DNA from: Actinoplanes sp. TFC3
GTDB taxonomy: Bacteria; Actinomycetota; Actinomycetes; Mycobacteriales; Micromonosporaceae
Assembly (NCBI RefSeq): GCF_001553785.1
Contig: NZ_LOJP01000001.1
Location: 5,893,987-5,957,986, forward strand
Reading direction: 5' to 3'
Length of the DNA: 64,000 bases
In this document: piece by piece, positions 1-7,655 of the stretch
How the letters are laid out: each line of letters begins with the position of its first letter
Numbering within the stretch: the first letter of the stretch is position 1
Made by a program: the position numbers and the translations under genes
The notes under the pieces: generated by a model
Told to the model about the DNA's origin: nothing
The model's database searches: none
Seen by the model: the letters and a program-made list of their open reading frames with translations, nothing else

Positions 1-402
1 GGGCTGGGGCAGGGTGTCCGCCCGCCAGTAGCCGATCAGGTCACCGGTGAGCCAGCGGGCCCGCCACAACTCGTCCTCGCGGGGCTCCCAGTCGCGCAAC
101 GGCAGCAACGCCACCCGCCAGGCCAGCACGCTGGTGAGGTACCAGCCGTACAACGGGACCAGGCCGAGCAGCGCGTCCTGGCGGCGGTAGGACCCGTGCG
201 GCGCCAGCACCAGCACCGCGGCGGCCGAGCTCACGCCGGTGACCAGCCAGTCCAGCACCCCCAGGCCGGTCCAGCGTTCCATCAGGTCGCCCAGGATCCA
301 GCCCGGCACCACGGCCACAGCGAACACGGCGGCCGCGATCAGCGAGCGAGCGACCGGGCCCCGCGGATGGCCGGGGCGGGAGCGGTCGGGCAAGGATTCC
401 AT
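1..402 (-). CDS. Membrane protein of unknown function (3' end outside window)
   Basis: An open frame starts at ATG 402 and is still open at base 1, giving 134 residues of a longer protein. The N-terminus is Pro/Arg-rich and is followed by two clear hydrophobic segments, roughly residues 20-40 and 54-70, and a third near 78-97. The segment between about 97 and 134 is rich in Trp, Arg and acidic residues. I do not recognise the family. The coding frame was chosen because its amino-acid composition is typical of membrane proteins, while the other frames give Arg/Gly/Pro-rich shadow sequence. It lies downstream of hupB on the same strand but is separated from it by a strong terminator, so it is probably its own transcription unit. 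Confidence 0.6.
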   Translation of the reverse strand, partial: MESLPDRSRPGHPRGPVARSLIAAAVFAVAVVPGWILGDLMERWTGLGVLDWLVTGVSSAAAVLVLAPHGSYRRQDALLGLVPLYGWYLTSVLAWRVALLPLRDWEPREDELWRARWLTGDLIGYWRADTLPQP

Positions 403-446
403 GCTGCGGACCGTAGGCTGAGCGGCCCGCACAGCGCCGGAACACG

Positions 447-480
447 CGAAAGGCGTCCACCGTAGGGTGGACGCCTTTCG
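447..480 (-). terminator. Intrinsic terminator after hupB
   Basis: A perfect 15-bp inverted repeat (447-461 with 466-480) closes a four-base loop. It begins 27 bases after the hupB stop codon on the minus strand. The stem is GC-rich in the middle and has A/T-rich ends, so it could work in either direction. Confidence 0.8.
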
Positions 481-506
481 CTGCGCTGACGAGCCGCTGA
501 GCGTGC

Positions 507-1352
507 TCAGCGGGTCTTGCGAGCCGCGCTGGTGCGCGCGGTGGTGGCCTTGGTGGCCGGGGTCGCCTTGGTGGCGGCCGTGGTCTTACGGGCGGTGGCC
601 TTCTTGGCCGGGGCCGCCTTGGTGGCAGTCGACTTGGCCGGCGCCGACTTGGTCGCCGTCTTCGTCGCCGCCGTCGTCTTGGTGGCAGCCGAGCCGGAAG
701 CCGACTTCGCCGGCGTGCTCTTGGCCGCGGCTGTCTTGGTGGCGGTGGCCGTCTTGGCCGGAGCCGCCTTGGACGCGGTGGTCTTCTTGGCCGCGGTGGA
801 CTTCGCCGCGGTGGCGCCGGAAGCAGCCGACTTCGTTGCCGTCGCCTTCGTTGCCGTGGCCTTGCCGGCCGTTGCCTTGGACGCGGTGGCCTTGCTGGCG
901 GTCGTCTTCGTTGCCGTCGCCTTGGCCGCCGTCGTCTTGGTGGCGCCGGCCGGTGCTGCCTTGCTGGCGGTGGACTTCGCCGCCGCCGTCTTTGTCGCCT
1001 TGGCCGGAGCGGCCTTGGATGCAGTGGTGGACTTCGCCGCCGCGGTGGTCTTCTTGGCGGCGGCGGCCTTGGCCACCTTGCCGCTGGCGACCATCTCCCG
1101 GAAGCCCGTGCCGGGCTTGAAAGCGGGGACGGACGTTTTTTTCACCTTGACTGGTTCGCCGGTGCGTGGATTACGGGCGGTACGCGCGTTGCGTGCCCGC
1201 TTCTCGAAGACACCGAAACCGGTAATGGCAACACGGTCGCCCTTGGTGACGGCGTTCTGCACCTCGCTGATGACCGCATCCAGCGCCGCTGTCGCCGTCT
1301 TCCGGTCCCCCAGCCGGGCGGCGAGCGCCTCGATGAGCTCGGCCTTGTTCAC
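507..1352 (-). CDS. hupB: HU-family nucleoid protein with long Lys/Ala/Thr tail (HupB type)
   Basis: Histone-like DNA-bending protein of the nucleoid. Residues 1-90 form a standard HU domain: it opens with VNKAELIEALAARLGDRK and contains GFGVFEKR and the DNA-binding arm around RNPRTGEPV. From about residue 100 to 281 the protein is almost entirely short repeats of Lys, Thr, Ala and Ser (KTTA, KSTA, KATA), like the eukaryotic H1-like tails of mycobacterial and Streptomyces HupB/HupS proteins. The start is GTG 1352, because GGGAGG lies eight bases upstream; an in-frame extension further upstream has no such site. The tail is longer than in mycobacterial HupB (total about 214 residues there, from memory). 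A strong terminator follows the gene. Confidence 0.92.
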   Translation of the reverse strand: MNKAELIEALAARLGDRKTATAALDAVISEVQNAVTKGDRVAITGFGVFEKRARNARTARNPRTGEPVKVKKTSVPAFKPGTGFREMVASGKVAKAAAAKKTTAAAKSTTASKAAPAKATKTAAAKSTASKAAPAGATKTTAAKATATKTTASKATASKATAGKATATKATATKSAASGATAAKSTAAKKTTASKAAPAKTATATKTAAAKSTPAKSASGSAATKTTAATKTATKSAPAKSTATKAAPAKKATARKTTAATKATPATKATTARTSAARKTR

Positions 1353-1510
1353 GGTTTTCCTCCCGAACGTGAGAACTGATGCTTGATAGGTCTGGACCGT
1401 CTTAAGCAAGCACCATCGGCCCAATGCGAGCCATTCTGCGCGCACCGTATGCCCTCTGACCAGCAGACACAAACATTCGCCAGAAAAAATTCGTTGTGTC
1501 GCAACGGAAT

Positions 1511-1540
1511 TCGCCCCCGCCGGAGACCCGGCGGGGGCGA
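1511..1540 (-). terminator. Hairpin terminator after leuCD
   Basis: A perfect 13-bp GC-rich stem (1511-1523 with 1528-1540) with a four-base loop lies 30 bases past the leuD stop. On the minus strand it has no U-run after it, as is common for actinobacterial terminators. An A-run follows it on the plus strand. Confidence 0.65.
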
Positions 1541-1570
1541 AAAAGCCTGTGCAGGAACGGCTTTCGAGGC

Positions 1571-2158
1571 TCAGACAACAACCGGCTTGAAGGACGGACG
1601 GCTTTGCTCGTACGAGGTGATGTCGCCCTCGTTGCGCAGGGTCAGTCCGATGTCGTCGAGGCCCTCGAGCAGGCGCCAGCGGCTGAAATCGTCGATCGGG
1701 AAGGACCAGACGGCGTCGTCCACGCGCACCTGACGCTCGGTCAGATCCACCGTGATCTGCTTGTCCGGCTCACTGTCGGCCAGGTCCCACAGCGCCTCGA
1801 TGGCCTTCTGGCCGAGCTGGACCGGCAGCAGCCCCTCCTTGAGCGCGTTACCGCGGAAGATGTCGCCGAAGCGCGCCGCGATAACCGCCTTGAAACCCCA
1901 GTCCCGCAGCGCCCAGACGGCGTGCTGACGCGACGAGCCGGTGCCGAAGTCGGGCCCGGCGACCAGGATCGTGGCCCCGGCGTGGGCCGGATTGTTGAGT
2001 ACGAACGACGGGTCGTCGCGCCACGCGCTGAACAAGCCGTCCTCGAAGCCGGTCCGGGTGACCCGCTTGAGGTAGACGGCCGGGATGATCTGGTCGGTGT
2101 CCACATCGGAACGGCGCAGCGGCATCACCGTGCCGCTGTGGGTGGTGAACTTGTCCAT
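1571..2158 (-). CDS. leuD: 3-isopropylmalate dehydratase small subunit
   Basis: Small (swivelling-domain) subunit of isopropylmalate isomerase. With LeuC it interconverts 2- and 3-isopropylmalate in leucine synthesis, and citramalate and 3-methylmalate when CimA feeds the pathway. The 195-residue length is normal. Family motifs are clear: DVDTDQIIPAVYLKR near residue 20 and GPDFGTGSSRQHAVWAL near residue 70. It starts 15 bases after the leuC stop, so leuC and leuD form one operon. The gene ends before a GC-rich hairpin that probably ends the operon. Confidence 0.97.
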   Translation of the reverse strand: MDKFTTHSGTVMPLRRSDVDTDQIIPAVYLKRVTRTGFEDGLFSAWRDDPSFVLNNPAHAGATILVAGPDFGTGSSRQHAVWALRDWGFKAVIAARFGDIFRGNALKEGLLPVQLGQKAIEALWDLADSEPDKQITVDLTERQVRVDDAVWSFPIDDFSRWRLLEGLDDIGLTLRNEGDITSYEQSRPSFKPVVV

Positions 2159-2173
2159 GGGAATCTTTCCGTC

Positions 2174-3619
2174 TCAGAGGTCGGCGGGGGCAGCCAGCTT
2201 GCCCACCACGGCGGTGGCGGCAGCGACCTCGGGCGAGACCAGGTGGGTACGCCCGCCCCGGCCCTGCCGGCCCTCGAAGTTGCGGTTGGACGTGGAAGCG
2301 GCGCGCTGGCCGGGGTCGAGCGTGTCGGGGTTCATGCCCAGGCACATGGAACAGCCGGCGAAGCGCCATTCCGCGCCCGCGTCGACGAAAATCTTGTCGA
2401 GGCCTTCCTGCTCGGCGACCTCACGCACCTGGTACGACCCCGGCACGATCATCATCCGGACGCCCTCGTGCACCTTGTGGCCCCGGATAACCTCGGCCGC
2501 GGCGCGCAGATCCTCGATCCGTCCGTTGGTGCAGGAACCCACGAACACCACGTCGACCGGCACGTCCTTGAGCGGCGTGCCCGCCTCCAGGCCCATATAG
2601 TCCAGCGCGCGGCGGGCGGCGTTGCGCTCCACCTCGTCGATGAACTCCTCGGGGTCCGGCACAGCGCTGTTCAACGCGGCGCCCTGACCGGGGTTGGTGC
2701 CCCAGGTGACAAACGGGCTGATCGCCGACGCGTCGAGGATGACCTCGGTGTCGTACTCGGCCCCCTCGTCGGTGGCCAGCGAACGCCAGTAGTCCACCGC
2801 GGCGTCCCAGCCGGCTCCCTTGGGCGCGTGGTCCCGGCCCTGCAGGTAGGCGAACGTGGTGTCGTCCGGTGCGATCATGCCGGCCTTGGCACCCCACTCG
2901 ATGGACATGTTGCAGATGGTCATCCGGCCCTCCATGGAGAGCTTGCGGATGGCCTCGCCGCGATACTCGACGATGTGGCCGTTGCCGCCGCCGGTGCCGA
3001 CCTGGGTGATCAGCGCGAGGATCAGGTCCTTGGCGCTGACGCCGGGGCGCAGCTCGCCGACCACCGTGACCGCCATCGTCTTCGGCTTGGACTGCGGCAG
3101 CGTCTGGGTGGCGAGCACATGCTCGACCTCGCTGGTGCCGATGCCGAAGGCCAGCGCGCCGAACGCGCCATGGGTTGCGGTGTGCGAGTCACCGCAGACG
3201 ATCGTCATGCCCGGCTGGGTGAGCCCGAGCTGCGGCCCGATCACGTGCACGATGCCCTGCTGGGCATCGCCGAGCGAGCGGATCTGCACGCCGAACTCGG
3301 CGCAGTTCTTGCGCAGCGTCTCGATCTGCGTGCGCGAGGTCGTGTCGGCGATCGTGAGCAGGTCGCCGCGACGGGTGTTGAAAGACGGGTCCGCGTAACC
3401 GGTAGGCGTGTTGTGGTCCTCGGTTGCGAGCGTCAGATCGGTACGCCGCACCGGCCGGCCGGCCGTCCGCAGGCCGTCGAAGGCCTGCGGGCTGGTCACC
3501 TCGTGCAGCAGGTGCAGGTCGATGTAGAGCAAGTCAGGCTCACCCTCGGCAGACCGAACGACATGGTCGTCCCAGACCTTTTCTGCCAAGGTCTTCGGCT
3601 TCGGAGTGACTCCCACCAT
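2174..3619 (-). CDS. leuC: 3-isopropylmalate dehydratase large subunit
   Basis: Catalytic [4Fe-4S] aconitase-type subunit of isopropylmalate isomerase, 481 residues. Cluster cysteines are visible in GSCTNGRIEDLRAA (about residue 361) and GCSMCLGMNPD (about residues 421 and 424). The upstream motif VCGDSHTATHGAFGALAFG is also typical. The start at ATG 3619 has an AGGAT sequence upstream. The gene is divergent from an IclR-type regulator with about 50 bases between them, an arrangement also seen in Streptomyces (NdgR) and Corynebacterium (LtbR), where the regulator binds this gap. Confidence 0.97.
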   Translation of the reverse strand: MVGVTPKPKTLAEKVWDDHVVRSAEGEPDLLYIDLHLLHEVTSPQAFDGLRTAGRPVRRTDLTLATEDHNTPTGYADPSFNTRRGDLLTIADTTSRTQIETLRKNCAEFGVQIRSLGDAQQGIVHVIGPQLGLTQPGMTIVCGDSHTATHGAFGALAFGIGTSEVEHVLATQTLPQSKPKTMAVTVVGELRPGVSAKDLILALITQVGTGGGNGHIVEYRGEAIRKLSMEGRMTICNMSIEWGAKAGMIAPDDTTFAYLQGRDHAPKGAGWDAAVDYWRSLATDEGAEYDTEVILDASAISPFVTWGTNPGQGAALNSAVPDPEEFIDEVERNAARRALDYMGLEAGTPLKDVPVDVVFVGSCTNGRIEDLRAAAEVIRGHKVHEGVRMMIVPGSYQVREVAEQEGLDKIFVDAGAEWRFAGCSMCLGMNPDTLDPGQRAASTSNRNFEGRQGRGGRTHLVSPEVAAATAVVGKLAAPADL

Positions 3620-3668
3620 CTGGACATCCTAAATTCTGGGAGGTATGTTTCGGCTTGTGGGACACAGT

Positions 3669-4355
3669 ATGAGCGGTGTCGGCGTTCTCGACAAGGCGGT
3701 AGTCATCCTCGCGGCCTGCGTCGACGGCGCCAGCCTGGCCGAGTTGGTCGACCGGACGAAGCTCCCCCGTGCGACGGCACACCGCCTCGCTCAGGCGCTG
3801 GAGATCCACCGGATGCTGGTCCGGGACACCCAGGGCCGCTGGCGTCCGGGCCCCCGGCTGGGCGAGCTGGCCAACGCTGCACCCGACGTGCTGCTGACCG
3901 CCGCAGAACCGTTGCTGTCAGCCCTGCGCGACGCCACCGGCGAGAGCGCCCAACTCTACTTGCGCCGCGCGGACGAACGAATCTGCGTAGCCGCGGCCGA
4001 ACGGGCCAGCGGCCTGCGCGACACCGTGCCGGTCGGATCAGTGCTGCCCATGGTGGCCGGCTCCGCGGCGCAGATCCTGCTGGCCTGGGAACCGCCGGAA
4101 GCCGTGATGCCACTGCTGCCCCGCTGCAAGTTCACGGGCCGCACCCTGGCCGAGGTACGCCGCCGCGGCTGGGCGCAAAGCGTTGCCGAACGCGAGCCGG
4201 GTGTGGCCAGCGTCTCGGCGCCGATCCGGGACCGGACGGGCCGGGTCATCGCGTCAATTTCAATAAGCGGTCCGATAGAGCGGCTGGGCCGGCGGCCCGG
4301 GGAACGGCATGCGATGGCTGTGGTGCGGGCGGGACAGCGGCTCAGCGGACTGTAG
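3669..4355 (+). CDS. ndgR: IclR-family regulator of leucine genes (NdgR/LtbR-like)
   Basis: DNA-binding regulator of about 228 residues. The N-terminal winged helix spans roughly residues 1-60 (GVLDKAVVILAACVDG, then LAELVDRTKLPRATAHRLAQ). The remaining IclR effector domain contains VAGSAAQILLAW and ends with SVSAPIRDRTGRVIASISISG. Known members placed divergently to leuCD control leucine and other amino-acid genes. I placed the start at ATG 3669, eight codons inside the longest frame, because homologues begin with MSGVGVLDKA; an in-frame ATG at 3645 is the alternative. The start has no strong ribosome site. Confidence 0.9.
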   Translation: MSGVGVLDKAVVILAACVDGASLAELVDRTKLPRATAHRLAQALEIHRMLVRDTQGRWRPGPRLGELANAAPDVLLTAAEPLLSALRDATGESAQLYLRRADERICVAAAERASGLRDTVPVGSVLPMVAGSAAQILLAWEPPEAVMPLLPRCKFTGRTLAEVRRRGWAQSVAEREPGVASVSAPIRDRTGRVIASISISGPIERLGRRPGERHAMAVVRAGQRLSGL

Positions 4356-4639
4356 GGATTTGCTCCTTCGCTCGCGGTTCCTGGTGGGCGTGGTCGTGGC
4401 TCTGTCCGGCGACGATCACGGTGGCCGACCTTGCGCCGGACCACGACGGACCGATGACCTTCGGCGTGGCCGGGCGTGGCGGCGATTACGAAGCCGGGCA
4501 GGATCTCGCGGCCAACTCGATCCGCTGCGTGAAGATCGGGCGCCCGGGCAGGCTCGGGTTATCGCCGCTGTGGTCGAAGTGCAAATGGCCGATGAGCTAA
4601 CCGAGGGCAGGCTTGACTCGTGGCCGGCCAGTTCCGGTC
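4356..4639. other. Gap with no supported gene
   Basis: This stretch follows the regulator gene. One plus-strand frame stays open through it to 4600 and gives protein-like sequence (for example TITVADLAPDHDGPM), but it has no start codon of its own or ribosome site and I recognise no family. It may be decayed coding sequence. Confidence 0.35.
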
Positions 4640-4813
4640 TCAGAGAGCGGCCCGCACGAAATATCCAAAGTTGACGCGGCGCCCACAGAGATCGGTCACA
4701 CTGACAGTGTCGCGGCCCGGCCGGTGCAGCAGGCCGTCCGCCTCGCCCTCAGCGGAGCGCGGCGTCCGAGCGATCAGCGAGGCGGCGACACGAGGCAACA
4801 ATGCAGGCGGCAG
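4640..4813 (-). pseudogene. C-terminal remnant of an unidentified gene
   Basis: Minus-strand frame of 57 codons bounded by stop codons, ending at TGA 4640-4642. The last part, GRDTVSVTDLCGRRVNFGYF followed by VRAAL, has the composition of a genuine protein C-terminus, unlike the other frames. There is no convincing start codon or ribosome site and an in-frame TGA lies at 4814-4816. I do not recognise the parent family. It may be a leftover of a gene lost beside the tRNA cluster. Confidence 0.35.
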
Positions 4814-4939
4814 TCAGTCGGACCAAGGTCGACCGAGGCGGCAGCCGGTCGCAGCCAAAGCCGGAAGGCCGGCAGCGGCCACGCACCCAACAAGCGGCCC
4901 ATGAACCGAAGATCCAAAGAACTAGAGATCTGAATAGCA

Positions 4940-4971
4940 AAACGGCCCGTATCCGAAGACACGAGCCGTTT
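4940..4971 (-). terminator. Terminator of the tRNA-Glu gene
   Basis: Inverted repeat with arms 4940-4946 and 4965-4971 (AAACGGC/GCCGTTT plus partly paired inner bases). On the minus strand it ends in a T-run, starting seven bases after the tRNA-Glu 3' end. Confidence 0.75.
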
Positions 4972-4977
4972 GATGCG

Positions 4978-5050
4978 TAGTCCCGAAGGGATTCGAACCC
5001 TCGCTACCGCCTTGAGAGGGCGGCGTCCTAGGCCGCTAGACGACGGGACC
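4978..5050 (-). tRNA. tRNA-Glu (anticodon CTC)
   Basis: A 73-nt cloverleaf on the minus strand. The acceptor stem pairs GGTCCCG with CGGGACT, including one G-T pair at the end. The D arm contains GTCTAGCGGCCTAGGAC, the anticodon stem-loop is CCGCC-CTCTCAA-GGCGG with anticodon CTC at 5014-5016, and the T arm is GAGGG-TTCGAAT-CCCTT. The discriminator base is A. The 3' CCA is not encoded. It reads GAG codons. A terminator follows directly. Confidence 0.96.
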
Positions 5051-5162
5051 AGGCCTTGCCAGTGGTGCTGTGTTGCCTTGCTCTGGTCTTTCCCCGCTCC
5101 AGCAACAGTGCCGAACTCTATCAGAAGTCCAGCGCTGCCAATCTCGCGGGGAGACCGTAGCG

Positions 5163-5234
5163 CTGGGGTACCAGGACTCGAACCTAGACTAACTGAACCA
5201 GAATCAGTCGGGCTGCCAATTACCCCATACCCCA
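5163..5234 (-). tRNA. tRNA-Gln (anticodon CTG)
   Basis: A 72-nt cloverleaf on the minus strand with acceptor stem TGGGGTA/TACCCCA and discriminator G. The anticodon stem-loop is ACTGA-TTCTGGT-TCAGT, giving anticodon CTG for CAG codons. The T arm contains GGTTCGAGTCC. The 3' CCA is not encoded. It lies 112 bases upstream of tRNA-Glu and may be co-transcribed with it. Confidence 0.96.
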
Positions 5235-5363
5235 TTCAGTCCGGCGCCCCGCTTGGCCTTGCTGTGCGGCTTGCCGTACCGAGAAAGAACTCTACCTGAG
5301 CCCATGGTCCCCACCAAATCGGGTTACCGTCTGGCGTTTCCGTGATTCCGCGAGTACTGAGCG

Positions 5364-5701
5364 TCAAGAGAACGCGGCGGCCTGCGCCCGGGCCCACTCA
5401 GCGAACGTCATCGCAGGTCGGCCCGCTACTTCGGCGACCGTGGGCAGGGCCGGCTGTGGGTGATCGATCAGCGCCGCCATCCGTCCCAACGCCGCACCGA
5501 GCTGCTCAACCCGTTCCCGGCGGGTCAGCGACTCAAGGCCGGTCAGGTCTTACGACCGGCCTTGAGTCGCTGCTGCAGCAGGCACCGGGCAGCCACCGCG
5601 GCAATGTCCTCATGCGCGGAGGGCGCATCCGCAGCCGCGCCCAAGCCGTCGCGCACCCTGTCACCGGCCCGGATCTGTGCCGCCCATGTCTGATGAGTCA
5701 G
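5364..5701 (-). pseudogene. Remnant of an NmrA-like NAD(P)-binding reductase gene
   Basis: Two minus-strand frames together resemble the C-terminal half of an NmrA/atypical SDR protein. The first (5701 down to about 5546) reads WAAQIRAGDRVRDGLG and HEDIAAVAARCLL, as in intact members. It then hits an in-frame TGA at 5543-5545. The second, in another frame, reads TGLESLTRRERVEQLG and ends PTVAEVAGRPAMTFAEWARA before TGA 5364-5366, also typical of the family C-terminus. The N-terminal Rossmann half is absent; the FAH-family gene occupies that position. The break coincides with a perfect inverted repeat (see that entry). The family match is from memory of the motifs. Confidence 0.7.
5527..5571. 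repeat. Perfect 18-bp inverted repeat inside the NmrA-like remnant
   Basis: Arms 5527-5544 and 5554-5571 are exact reverse complements with a nine-base loop. The left arm encodes TGLESL in the reductase frame, so it looks like original coding sequence; the right arm appears to be an inverted copy of it. No terminator-like T-run follows on either strand. Confidence 0.85.
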
Positions 5702-6501
5702 TCCAGCGACACGACCGGGTTGCGCAGCTCGCCGATGCCCTGCACGCTCACCGACACCGTCTCGCCGGAAACCAGCGGGCCGACCCCGGCGGGCGTACCG
5801 GTGAGAATCACGTCACCCGGCAGCAGCGTCATGACATGCGACACGTACGACACCAGCGCCGGTACGTCGAACACCATGTCCTTGGTGCGCCCGAGCTGGC
5901 GTACCTCCATCTCGTCGGGGTTGCGGCCCACCTCGCAGCGCACCTCGAGGTCGCTGACGTCCAGCTCGGTCTCGATCCACGGACCCAGCGGGCAGAACGA
6001 GTCGAAGCCCTTGGCCCGGGTCCACTGCGGGTCGCTGCGCTGCAGGTCGCGGGCGGTTACGTCGTTGCCAACGGTGTAGCCGAAGATGGCCTTCTCGGCG
6101 CCGGCGCGGTCCACCCTGCGGGCGCCGCTGGCCCCGATCACCACGGCCAGCTCGGCTTCGTGCTCGACCTGCTGGCTGACCGGCGGGACGCGGATGGCAT
6201 CGTTGGGGCCGATCACCGAGGTGGACGGCTTGATGAAGATCAGCGGTTCCTTGGGCACCTCGTTGCCCAGCTCGGCCGCGTGGTCGGCGTAGTTGCGCCC
6301 GACGCCGATGACCTTGCTGGAGAAGATCGGCGCGAGTAGCCGGATGTCGGCCAGCGCCCAGCGGTTGCCGGTGAAGCGGACGTTCTGGAACGGGATGCTG
6401 TCGATCTCGGCGATCGTCAGACCGCCGGTGCCCGACTGCGCCTCCCCCTCGACAACCCCGAAGGACACGCCACCGGCATGAACAAAGCGAGCGAAACGCA
6501 C
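5698..6501 (-). CDS. Fumarylacetoacetate hydrolase family protein
   Basis: A 267-residue FAH-superfamily enzyme. Members are metal-dependent hydrolases, decarboxylases or isomerases acting on beta-keto acids such as acylpyruvates. Visible motifs are VIGVGRNYADHAAELG, the metal-binding EHEAELAVVIG and GYTVGNDVTARDLQ, the substrate-loop FDSFCPLGPW, and the C-terminal GDVILTGTPAGVGPL. The N-terminal 60 residues form the small domain usual in actinobacterial members, which are often annotated 2-hydroxyhepta-2,4-diene-1,7-dioate isomerase. The actual substrate cannot be told from sequence. It stands alone, between the ABC transporter operon and the pseudogene. Confidence 0.9.
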   Translation of the reverse strand: MRFARFVHAGGVSFGVVEGEAQSGTGGLTIAEIDSIPFQNVRFTGNRWALADIRLLAPIFSSKVIGVGRNYADHAAELGNEVPKEPLIFIKPSTSVIGPNDAIRVPPVSQQVEHEAELAVVIGASGARRVDRAGAEKAIFGYTVGNDVTARDLQRSDPQWTRAKGFDSFCPLGPWIETELDVSDLEVRCEVGRNPDEMEVRQLGRTKDMVFDVPALVSYVSHVMTLLPGDVILTGTPAGVGPLVSGETVSVSVQGIGELRNPVVSLD

Positions 6502-6547
6502 GGGTCAACCCCATCCCCAGAAGAACTTTGATTCGGCAAGGTCGAGG

Positions 6548-6796
6548 CTACGCGCTGCGCGGCACCGCATCCTTGCCGAGCCGAGGGAACGGCTCCAACG
6601 CGAACACCACCTCGACCGGCACCTCGAAGTACGCGCAGATGCGCAGCGCGAGGTGCAACGACGGGCTGAACTCGCCGCGTTCCAGGTAGCCGACGGTCTG
6701 GTAGTGCACGCCGAGCGCATCGGCCAGCTGGCGCCGGGAGATGCCCCGCTCGGCGCGCAGCATGGCGATGCGGTTGTACGTGATCTCGGAACTCAT
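6548..6796 (-). CDS. Small XRE-family helix-turn-helix regulator
   Basis: An 82-residue protein made almost entirely of one lambda-repressor-like HTH domain (residues 10-62: RIAMLRAERGISRRQLADAL, then YQTVGYLERGEFSPSL). It belongs to the short YozG-like/XRE regulators often found next to ABC-2 transporters. It starts 10 bases after the permease stop, so it is the last gene of the ABC operon and probably controls that operon. A GAGAGAG sequence upstream of ATG 6796 can serve as ribosome site. Confidence 0.88.
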   Translation of the reverse strand: MSSEITYNRIAMLRAERGISRRQLADALGVHYQTVGYLERGEFSPSLHLALRICAYFEVPVEVVFALEPFPRLGKDAVPRSA

Positions 6797-6806
6797 GGGT
6801 GCTCTC

Positions 6807-7655
6807 TCAGACGGCCCGGGTCATGGCCTTCTCGCGGCGAGCCGCGACGGCGCTGCCTGATTCACGCTCGGCCATGCGGCGCAGCAGGATCGGGGCGATC
6901 GCCAGGCCCAGCACCGCCCAGACGCCGAGCACGCCCGCGGTTTCCCAGAGCCGCCACGAATGGCCGAGCTCGGCCGTGGTGAGGGCGTCGGGCAGGAAGA
7001 CGGAACGCATGCCCAACCCTAGCCAGTAGATCGGGAAGAGCTGCGCAATGGCCTGCAACCAGCCCGGCATCGAGGTGATCGGGTAGAAGATGCCGGAGAT
7101 CGCGACGAGACCGCCCAGCGGCAGCATCAGGAACCCCAGGTTGCGAGGACCGTCGAGCAGCGAACCGGCCATCGCCCCGATCGGCATGGTGGCGATGAAG
7201 CCCAGCGGCACCAGCCACACCAGCGTGAACCAGCCGAACGCGTCGATGTGCAGCCCGTCGACGATGAACAGCCCGGGGATGAGCTGGATGGCCAGGACGA
7301 TCGCGGACATCCCGCCCACCAGCACGATCTTGCCGACCAGGTAGCCGGACATCCCGTTAGGCGTGGCCTTGGCCCGCAGCAGCGTGCCGTCCTCGCGGTC
7401 GACCACGAGCAGCATGGCCACGGTCATCAGGCCGGTGAAGGCAAAGCCCATGCCGAGTGCGCTGGGCAGGGTACGGGCTCCGAGCGAGATATCGGTGCCG
7501 GGAACCGTGGCGTCGGCCTCGAAGAAGATCGTGCCGAGCAGCAGGATCGAGGGGGACACGAACTGCCAGATGTCGGCGGCGTGGGTGAGGGTCTGGCGCA
7601 ACTCGATGCCGCCGCGGGCCAGGCCGGTGCGCGCGGCGGTGGAAACGCTGCTCAC
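6807..7655 (-). CDS. ABC-2 type transporter permease
   Basis: A 282-residue integral membrane protein with about six hydrophobic segments (first after residue 30; later ones containing LPSALGMGFAFTGLMTVAML, IVLVGGMSAIVLAIQLIPG and TLVWLVPLGFIATMPIGAMA). This is the layout of ABC-2 permeases of drug, lantibiotic or antibiotic exporters. It overlaps the upstream ATPase gene by a GTGA junction, indicating translational coupling. The substrate is unknown. Confidence 0.9.
   Translation of the reverse strand: MSSVSTAARTGLARGGIELRQTLTHAADIWQFVSPSILLLGTIFFEADATVPGTDISLGARTLPSALGMGFAFTGLMTVAMLLVVDREDGTLLRAKATPNGMSGYLVGKIVLVGGMSAIVLAIQLIPGLFIVDGLHIDAFGWFTLVWLVPLGFIATMPIGAMAGSLLDGPRNLGFLMLPLGGLVAISGIFYPITSMPGWLQAIAQLFPIYWLGLGMRSVFLPDALTTAELGHSWRLWETAGVLGVWAVLGLAIAPILLRRMAERESGSAVAARREKAMTRAV

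Noticed and set aside
517..1386. Plus-strand Val/Ala-rich frame opposite hupB resembling a membrane protein
   Set aside because: It is the complement of the Lys/Ala/Thr repeat tail, which always reads as Val/Ala/Leu-rich.
1496..4600. Plus-strand open frame of about 1,030 codons opposite leuDC
   Set aside because: It is the antisense shadow of leuD and leuC in high-GC DNA: Arg/Gly/Ala/His-rich, no domain and no ribosome site.
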